NCBI GenBank assembly: GCA_947460275.1
Contig: CANHHZ010000050.1
Coordinates: forward strand, 1 to 11,840
DNA: 11,840 nt
DNA from: Sphingobacteriaceae bacterium
GTDB taxonomy: Bacteria > Bacteroidota > Bacteroidia > Sphingobacteriales > Sphingobacteriaceae
Direction: 5' to 3'
The notes under the pieces are model-generated. The model searched no databases, had not been told where the DNA came from, and saw only the letters and a list, made by a program, of their open reading frames with translations. Below, in pieces: positions 7,151 through 11,840 of this stretch. Made by a program: the position numbers and the translations under genes. How positions within the stretch are numbered: position 1 is the stretch's first letter; each line of letters opens with the position of its first letter.

Positions 7151-8065
7151 TTAGTCTTTTTGCACTTCTTTAAGTTCATATAAAAATGCACCTTTTATGG
7201 GTCTGATTTCATTTTTACTATCGTCGCTAATCACTTTAATGTAGCAAGCTCCAAAATAAAAGATAAATGAGGAGTAAAATACAAAAAGCATTATTAAAAT
7301 AATTGAGCCAGAAGCACCATAAATATTACCTATGTTGCTTAAGGGCAACATAATTCGAAGAATATATTTTCCCAAGGTAAATAGAACCCCAGTTAATAGC
7401 CCCCCTTTTATGGCAGTTTTCCAACTTGGTCGGCCATTGGTTAAAAACCTAAATAAAACCGAAAACCAAATAGTTACAATAGCGATAAATAAAAATTGGT
7501 TTAACACCGATAGAAATATTTTACCAAAAGTAGGCGATGCAGTGTTAATGTAGGTGCTAATAAAAGCTTGAATACTATCGGTTACCAAACCAATAAAAAA
7601 TAAAATCCCAGCAAGTAAAATGATAAACATAGAACGCACCCTCATTTTTAACTTAAAAAATATGCCTAATTTATTGTTTAAACCAATGCTCCATATTTGA
7701 TCCATAGAATTTTTGATCACCGCAAACAATGTAGTTGCTACAAAAACAAAAAAAATAAAACTCAAAATAGTGGCCAGCCAATTGTGGTCTATTCCCCTAA
7801 TATTTTTTAATGTTTGTTTAATTTGGCTGGTGCTTGTGCTGTCTAAAAAAGTTGCTAACCGTTCAAATAACTGATTGGTCAAAATTTTTCTGTCTACCCA
7901 AAAACCAAACAGTCTAATCAAAATTAATAAAATTGGGGGTAAGGCAAAGTTTGCAAAAAATGCTGTCGCCCCCGCCAAACGTAGCGGGTCGTTTTTTTGG
8001 AATAACTTGAATGATACTTTTAAGTGCTCAAAAAATAATAAATATGAGTTTTTTGGTTTTGCCAA
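7151..8065 (-). CDS. YihY/virulence factor BrkB family inner-membrane protein
   Basis: A 304-residue polytopic membrane protein with about six helices (roughly residues 31-55, 96-117, 146-168, 182-208, 219-240 and 253-280), the size and layout of the YihY/BrkB family. The N-terminal NDPLRLAGATAFFANFALPP segment and the late NIYGASGSIILIMLF segment before the last helix are family hallmarks. The role is poorly defined; members are sometimes called RNase BN or tRNA-processing proteins in old annotations, which is a misassignment. No ATG is available near the N-terminus. The frame opens after a TAA with ATT then TTG (8065), so TTG is the likely start. It is convergent with the small unknown gene (3-nt gap) and lies 139 nt downstream of hppD on the same strand. 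Confidence 0.85.
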   Translation of the reverse strand: MAKPKNSYLLFFEHLKVSFKLFQKNDPLRLAGATAFFANFALPPILLILIRLFGFWVDRKILTNQLFERLATFLDSTSTSQIKQTLKNIRGIDHNWLATILSFIFFVFVATTLFAVIKNSMDQIWSIGLNNKLGIFFKLKMRVRSMFIILLAGILFFIGLVTDSIQAFISTYINTASPTFGKIFLSVLNQFLFIAIVTIWFSVLFRFLTNGRPSWKTAIKGGLLTGVLFTLGKYILRIMLPLSNIGNIYGASGSIILIMLFVFYSSFIFYFGACYIKVISDDSKNEIRPIKGAFLYELKEVQKD

Positions 8066-8190
8066 AATGCTAAATGTTTATGAAAGCAAAAGTAATAAAT
8101 AATAAATACTTCTCAGTTTAGGAATTTAATAAGGCCATATCAGATTTAAAATAAACAATATTTTAAATTGCCTATACAATTTTGTTTTGC

Positions 8191-8219
8191 AGAGGTAATT
8201 TATTTTATAAATTACCTCT
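8191..8219. terminator. Perfect hairpin spanning the hppD stop codon
   Basis: Positions 8191-8203 and 8207-8219 form a 13-bp perfect inverted repeat (AGAGGTAATTTAT / ATAAATTACCTCT) with a 3-nt loop. The hppD stop codon (complement of 8205-8207) is at the loop. No T-run follows on either strand, so it is not a canonical rho-independent terminator. It may protect or define the 3' end of the hmgA-hppD transcript. Confidence 0.5.
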
Positions 8220-9335
8220 CAACTCTTGTTCACGCTCTAGCGACTCAAACAAGGCCTTAAAGTTTCCGGCACCAAAAGATTGTGCGCCTTTTCTTTGAAT
8301 GATTTCAAAAAATAAAGTTGGTCTGTCTTCTACAGGTTTGGTAAAAATTTGCAACAAATAACCTTCTTCATCGCAATCTACCAAAATACCTAAGCTGTTT
8401 AAAATGGCAATTTCTTCATCAATTTCGCCAACGCGGTTAGGCATCATTTCGTAATAGGCTTGCGGTGGGGCACTTAAAAATTCTACGCCACGTGCTTTAA
8501 GCTCGGTTACGGTTTTAACAATATCTTTGGTAGCTACGGCAATGTGTTGCACGCCTTCGCCTTCGTAAAACTCAAGATATTCTTCAATCTGCGATTTTTT
8601 CTTGCCTTCGGCGGGCTCATTAATCGGGAATTTTGAAAAACCATTGCCATTGCTCATTACCTTGCTCATTAAAGCAGAGTATTCGGTGTTGATTTGCTTA
8701 TCGTCGAAAGAAAGGATGTTTACAAAACCCATTACCTCTTCGTACCATTTTACGGTTTCGTTCATGCGGTTCCAACCTACATTTCCCACGCAGTGGTCTA
8801 TGTAAAGTAGTCCAGCATCGTTAGGGTTGTAATCGCTTTTCCATTCGCGGTAGCCCGGCATAAATAGCCCCGTATAATTTTTGCGCTCGATGAACATATG
8901 AACGGTTTCGCCATAGGTATAAATACCGGACATTTTCACCTCGCCATGCGCATCTGTTAGTGTTTGAGGTGCTAAATAAGATTTTGCACCCCTTTTTGTG
9001 GTTTCTTCATAAGCACTGTAGGCATCATCTACCCAAAGTGCCAAAACCTTAACGCCATCGCCATGTTTTTTTACGTGCTCGGCAATGGGATGGTCTGATT
9101 TTAAAGCCGTAGTTAAAATTAAACGCACTTTACCTTGTTGTAAAACATACGAAGCTCTATCTCTAACACCAGTTTCTGGTCCGGCATAAGCCAAAGATTG
9201 AAAACCAAAAGCCGTTTTGTAATAATGGGCAGCTTGTTTGGCGTTACCCACATAAAATTCTATATAATCAGTTCCGTTAATAGGAAGGAAATCTGGTGCT
9301 TTCGCTATTTTTTCTGCAAATGTTTGTGTGCTCAT
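8205..9335 (-). CDS. hppD: 4-Hydroxyphenylpyruvate dioxygenase
   Basis: Fe(II)-dependent dioxygenase converting 4-hydroxyphenylpyruvate to homogentisate by oxidative decarboxylation, ring hydroxylation and side-chain migration in tyrosine degradation. It has 376 residues and two vicinal-oxygen-chelate domains: the N-terminal one from about 22 to 150 (YIEFYVGNAKQAAHYY) and the catalytic one from about 176 to 345. The iron ligands are visible as His181 in YIDHCVGNV, His264 in GVQHIAVAT and Glu344 in LFFEIIQR. The C-terminal helix (GNFKALFESLEREQ, 357-370) that gates the active site is complete. It follows hmgA on the same strand with a 91-nt gap and probably shares its transcript. Hydroxymandelate synthase is the only close alternative, and context argues against it. 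Confidence 0.96.
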   Translation of the reverse strand: MSTQTFAEKIAKAPDFLPINGTDYIEFYVGNAKQAAHYYKTAFGFQSLAYAGPETGVRDRASYVLQQGKVRLILTTALKSDHPIAEHVKKHGDGVKVLALWVDDAYSAYEETTKRGAKSYLAPQTLTDAHGEVKMSGIYTYGETVHMFIERKNYTGLFMPGYREWKSDYNPNDAGLLYIDHCVGNVGWNRMNETVKWYEEVMGFVNILSFDDKQINTEYSALMSKVMSNGNGFSKFPINEPAEGKKKSQIEEYLEFYEGEGVQHIAVATKDIVKTVTELKARGVEFLSAPPQAYYEMMPNRVGEIDEEIAILNSLGILVDCDEEGYLLQIFTKPVEDRPTLFFEIIQRKGAQSFGAGNFKALFESLEREQELRGNL

Positions 9336-9349
9336 TGTTTTATAATTTG

Positions 9350-9376
9350 TCCGATGTCGGATGACTGAAGTCGGAG
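9350..9376. repeat. Short GTCGGA-unit repeat in the hmgA-hppD gap
   Basis: Between hmgA and hppD, the unit TCCGA/TCGGA occurs three times in 27 nt (9350-9354, 9357-9361 and 9371-9375). CCGATGTCGG (9351-9360) gives an inverted pair and GTCGGATGACTGAAGTCGGA (9356-9375) a direct pair. It is more GC-rich than the flanks. From memory, strings of CCGA/TCGGA units are common between genes in Pedobacter relatives, so this may be one short copy of a dispersed simple repeat. Confidence 0.45.
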
Positions 9377-9426
9377 GTTTTAGTTTGTTTTAAACTTTTA
9401 ATGTAGTTTGGTTTTCACTTCTTACT

Positions 9427-10593
9427 TTACTCTACATTTGTCTGCCAGCTCTTATGGTAGCTTTCGTCTTCAATGGCAATCGCATCTTCGGTGAGCATGA
9501 GCGGCCTAAAAGGATCTATCATTACGGCCAATTCTTCAGTACTTTCTTTACCTATCGATTTTTCTACTGTTCCGGGGTGCGGTCCGTGTGGTATTCCTCC
9601 TGGGTGCAAAGTAATCTGTCCTTTAACTACACTTTTTCGGCTCATAAAATCACCATCAACATAGTATAAAACTTCATCGCTATCCACATTGCTATGGTTA
9701 TATGGCGCAGGAATGGATAGTGGATGATAATCGTACTTACGGGGCACAAATGAGCACATTACAAAATTATGGGCTTCAAAAGTTTGGTGTACTGGTGGCG
9801 GTTGGTGCAAACGACCTGTTATGGGTTCAAAATCATGTATAGACAATGCCCATGGGTAATGAAAGCCATCCCAACCTACAAAATCGAAAGGATGAGTAGC
9901 GTAGGTATATGGGTACATGATACCTTGTTTTTTAATTAAAACTTTAAAATCACCAGTTTCATCAAAAGTTTCCAAATCGGTAGGGCGTTTAATGTCGCGT
10001 TCGCAATAAGGCGAATGTTCCTCTAACTGACCAAAAGCGTTGCGGTAACGTTTTGGGGTGCGTATCGGACTAAAACTTTCGGTAATGAACAAGCGGTTGT
10101 TCTCGTCGTTAAATTCCATTTGATAAATGGTGCCACGAGGAATTACAAGATAATCGCCATAGGCAAATTTTATTTTCCCAAAACCTGTTTTTAGAGTTCC
10201 TGAGCCTACGTGGATGAAGATTACTTCATCGGCCTGACTGTTTTTGTAAAAATAATCGGTCATCGATTTACGTGGCGCAGCCAACGAAATGTGTAAATCG
10301 CTGTTTACCAAAACCGCTTTACGACTTTTTAGGTAATCGTCTTCTGGCTTAATGTTAAAACCAATCAAACTGGTGTGGCGCAAATGTTTTTCGCGGGCAA
10401 TTTTAGGTTCAACATTATAAGGTTCGCCCAGAGATTTTACAATAGTTGGCGGATGGCAATGGTAAACCAATGAATATAAGCTTGAAAAGCCTTCGGTAGA
10501 AACTAATTCCTCAGCATACAAAGTTCCGTCGGGTTTGCGAAAAATAGTGTGCCTTTTTGCAGGAATGGTTCCTAAGGTATGATATATTGGCAT
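9427..10593 (-). CDS. hmgA: Homogentisate 1,2-dioxygenase (short Bacteroidota form)
   Basis: Opens the homogentisate ring with O2 and Fe(II) to give maleylacetoacetate. It is a cupin-fold protein of 388 residues, shorter than the roughly 430-residue proteobacterial or human enzyme. It starts MPIYHTLGTIPAKRHTIF, then EGFSSLYSLVYHCHPPT (34-50). The first cupin part carries GDYLVIPRGTIYQMEF (146-161). A central region has HPFDFVGWDGFHYPWALSI (234-252). The catalytic part has PYNHSNVDSDEVLYY (297-311) and HPGGIPHGPHPG (330-341). By comparison with the human ligands His335, Glu341 and His371, the likely iron ligands are His300, Glu307 and His336. It is first in the leftward unit with hppD, and divergent from the fumarylacetoacetate hydrolase gene. 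Confidence 0.95.
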   Translation of the reverse strand: MPIYHTLGTIPAKRHTIFRKPDGTLYAEELVSTEGFSSLYSLVYHCHPPTIVKSLGEPYNVEPKIAREKHLRHTSLIGFNIKPEDDYLKSRKAVLVNSDLHISLAAPRKSMTDYFYKNSQADEVIFIHVGSGTLKTGFGKIKFAYGDYLVIPRGTIYQMEFNDENNRLFITESFSPIRTPKRYRNAFGQLEEHSPYCERDIKRPTDLETFDETGDFKVLIKKQGIMYPYTYATHPFDFVGWDGFHYPWALSIHDFEPITGRLHQPPPVHQTFEAHNFVMCSFVPRKYDYHPLSIPAPYNHSNVDSDEVLYYVDGDFMSRKSVVKGQITLHPGGIPHGPHPGTVEKSIGKESTEELAVMIDPFRPLMLTEDAIAIEDESYHKSWQTNVE

Positions 10594-10671
10594 AACGTTA
10601 GGTGCTTGGTTTGAAAGTGTAAATATATTTGATTAACGGGAAAACGTTTTATTGAGCGCTTGGGTAAAGGT

Positions 10672-10776
10672 TTATAAAGAATATTGCGCAAAAATGATTT
10701 TAGAAAGTAAAGCATCTCTAAAAGCGGCGAGAACCTCGTTGGCTTTAGCATTTTGATATGTTGATTTGCAAATCAT
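10672..10776 (-). CDS. Possible small protein, 34 aa, upstream of hmgA
   Basis: The minus strand from an ATG (complement of 10774-10776) to a TAA (complement of 10672-10674) reads MICKSTYQNAKANEVL, then AAFRDALLSKIIFAQYSL. The codons (GCT AAA GCC AAC GAG GTT CTC GCC GCT) look like real coding usage, more so than the flanking AT-rich sequence. The product would form one amphipathic helix at about 10-30. It lies 78 nt before the hmgA start on the same strand, so it could be a short leader or independent small protein, or the worn 3' end of an older gene. I do not recognise it. A 58-codon ORF in another minus frame (from 10751) overlaps it, which shows chance openings occur here. Confidence 0.3.
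   Translation of the reverse strand: MICKSTYQNAKANEVLAAFRDALLSKIIFAQYSL
10763..10774. promoter_or_regulatory. 12-bp perfect palindrome, candidate operator
   Basis: GATTTGCAAATC is a perfect 12-bp dyad in the shared hmgA/FAH control region, 84 nt before the FAH -7 box. It touches the start of the 34-aa ORF. Dyads of this type suit a dimeric regulator, but no second copy was noticed and the function is inferred. Confidence 0.3.
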
Positions 10777-10834
10777 TTTATAGTGTAAAATTACAATAAT
10801 AAAAGCGAAGTACAAATTTATTAAATCGCTATGT

Positions 10835-10865
10835 TTTGCGGCGCATTAATAATTTTATAGCTTTG
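10835..10865 (+). promoter_or_regulatory. Bacteroidota-type housekeeping promoter of the FAH-family gene
   Basis: TTTG (10835-10838), a 19-nt spacer and TAGCTTTG (10858-10865) match the TTTG - 19 to 21 nt - TAnnTTTG consensus exactly. The ATG at 10888 is 22 nt beyond the -7 box, so the leader would be only about 16 nt. It is the clearest promoter in the window. Confidence 0.75.
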
Positions 10866-10887
10866 ACCCAACAAATCCAAATATCGT

Positions 10888-11840
10888 ATGAAACTAGTAT
10901 CCTATAAAACTGAAGATAGAGAACACTTAGGTGTTTATGTAAACGGACATATTTACAATTTAAACTCTTGCAATAAATTAATACCAGATGAGATGAACGC
11001 TTTTTTACAGGGCGGAGAAGCTTTAATGGATAGAGCAAAGCAGGTTAACCAAGATATTATTAAGGGCGAACTTACGCCTAAAGAAGAGATTTTTTATGAA
11101 ATATTAGCACCAGTACCTCACCCAACATCGTGCAGAGATGGCTATGCTTTTAGACAACACGTAGCTGCGGCTCGTCGCAATCGTAAAGTAGACATGATTG
11201 CAGAGTTTGACCAATATCCGATATTTTATTTTACCAATCACAATGCTATACAAGGACCGGGCGAAATAGAATGTATGCCAGATCATTTTCAAAAACTTGA
11301 TTTTGAGTTAGAAGTAGCAGTTGTTATTGGAAAAAAAGGTAGAAATATTAAGGCTGCAGAAGCTGATGAATACATTGCAGGCTACATGATTATGAACGAC
11401 ATGAGTGCCCGTACTTTGCAAATGGAAGAGATGTTGTTAAACCTTGGCCCTGCAAAAGGAAAAGATTTTAGCACTGTAATTGGCCCTTGGTTGGTTACCC
11501 CTGATGAATTGGAGCCGTATAAAGTGTCTGCAAAACCTAACCACGTGGGCAATGCCTACAATTTAAAAATGATATGCAGGGTGAATGGAATTGAAGTTTC
11601 GGCGGGCAACACGGCTGATATGGACTGGACTTTTGCCGAAATTATAGAGCGCTGTGCTTACGGAGTGGATGTTTTACCTGGAGATGTAATTGGATCGGGT
11701 ACGGTAGGCACCGGTTGCTTTTTGGAGCTAAACGGTACAGGTTTATTAAACGACCCAAGCTTTAAGCCACAATGGCTACAACCTGGAGATAACGTGGAAA
11801 TGGAAATTACAGGTTTAGGTTGCTTAACCAATATCATTAC
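10888..11840 (+). CDS. Fumarylacetoacetate hydrolase family protein (probable fumarylacetoacetase), 3' truncated by window end
   Basis: Metal-dependent C-C hydrolase, by context splitting fumarylacetoacetate into fumarate and acetoacetate at the end of tyrosine degradation. The frame is open from the ATG at 10888 through 317 codons to the window edge with no stop. Bacteroidota members of this family are near 325 residues, so only a few residues are probably missing. The FAH fold is marked by KLDFELEVAVVIGKKG (136-151, metal ligands Glu140 and Glu142), IMNDMSAR (168-175, ligand Asp171), GPAKGKDFSTVIGPWLV and the late GDVIGSGTVGTGCFLEL. The N-terminal segment (MKLVSYKTEDREHLGVYV) is the usual small leading domain. 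It is divergent from hmgA-hppD with its own strong promoter. Other FAH-fold hydrolases and isomerases cannot be excluded from sequence alone. Confidence 0.9.
   Translation, partial: MKLVSYKTEDREHLGVYVNGHIYNLNSCNKLIPDEMNAFLQGGEALMDRAKQVNQDIIKGELTPKEEIFYEILAPVPHPTSCRDGYAFRQHVAAARRNRKVDMIAEFDQYPIFYFTNHNAIQGPGEIECMPDHFQKLDFELEVAVVIGKKGRNIKAAEADEYIAGYMIMNDMSARTLQMEEMLLNLGPAKGKDFSTVIGPWLVTPDELEPYKVSAKPNHVGNAYNLKMICRVNGIEVSAGNTADMDWTFAEIIERCAYGVDVLPGDVIGSGTVGTGCFLELNGTGLLNDPSFKPQWLQPGDNVEMEITGLGCLTNII

Larger units (their letters stand above)
10594..10887. other. Divergent regulatory region between hmgA and the FAH-family gene
   Basis: This 294-nt stretch drives hmgA-hppD leftward and the hydrolase rightward. 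It holds a full Bacteroidota promoter for the hydrolase (10835-10865), the 12-bp perfect palindrome GATTTGCAAATC (10763-10774) and a 34-codon coding-like minus-strand ORF (10672-10776). For hmgA I see only an imperfect -7 box, TATATTTA on the minus strand near 10622-10629, and no convincing -33. The palindrome is a candidate operator, since tyrosine catabolism is usually induced, but no regulator gene is present to pair with it. Confidence 0.5.

Noticed and set aside
10575..10751. 58-codon minus-strand ORF beginning MLKPTRFSPLLEM
   Set aside because: It runs into the hmgA start in another frame, has Arg/Lys/Leu-rich chance composition and overlaps the better 34-codon frame.
1..11840. CRISPR array, tRNA or rRNA genes, transposase, toxin-antitoxin or defence system
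   Set aside because: No regularly spaced repeats, no cloverleaf-like sequences and no recognisable proteins of those classes were seen on either strand.

Overview
The window looks like a chromosomal stretch from a Bacteroidota member, most likely the Sphingobacteriaceae (Pedobacter-like). The sequence is AT-rich and shows no Shine-Dalgarno-like spacing before most genes. It has at least one textbook Bacteroidota promoter (TTTG, 19 nt, TAnnTTTG) and signal peptides ending FAQ. Its homogentisate dioxygenase is short (388 residues) and its biotin carboxylase has a tail. The family assignment at genus level is inference.

Layout, left to right. A leftward N-acetylglucosamine kinase-like gene (68-919) ends inside an 18-bp perfect hairpin. 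Divergent from it is a rightward run: L-threonine aldolase (1088-2113), an acyl-CoA carboxylase biotin carboxylase subunit (2118-3617, only 4 nt downstream) and riboflavin synthase (3659-4246). Next is a 357-nt non-coding stretch with a palindromic repeat-like element and an ECF-sigma-like promoter. It leads into a secreted tricorn-type S41 peptidase (4604-5968), a coding-like remnant without a start (5995-6135), an outer-membrane beta-barrel protein (6174-6761, followed by a good terminator) and a small unknown protein (6869-7147). Convergent with these is a YihY/BrkB-family membrane protein (7151-8065).

The right third is a tyrosine-catabolism locus. hmgA (9427-10593) and hppD (8205-9335) run leftward in that order. 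A fumarylacetoacetate hydrolase-family gene (10888 to the window end, truncated) diverges from them. Together they cover 4-hydroxyphenylpyruvate to homogentisate, then maleylacetoacetate, and finally fumarylacetoacetate cleavage to fumarate and acetoacetate. The maleylacetoacetate isomerase step is not seen in the window. The shared 294-nt divergent region holds a strong promoter for the hydrolase, a 12-bp perfect palindrome and an untracked 34-codon coding-like ORF.

Most of the window is ordinary housekeeping and catabolic sequence. I see no CRISPR array, tRNA, rRNA, transposase or defence system, and no convincing new multi-gene system. The points most worth a second look are the startless coding remnant beside the S41 peptidase, the 34-aa ORF plus palindrome in the hmgA/FAH divergent region, and two genes whose stop codons lie inside long perfect hairpins.
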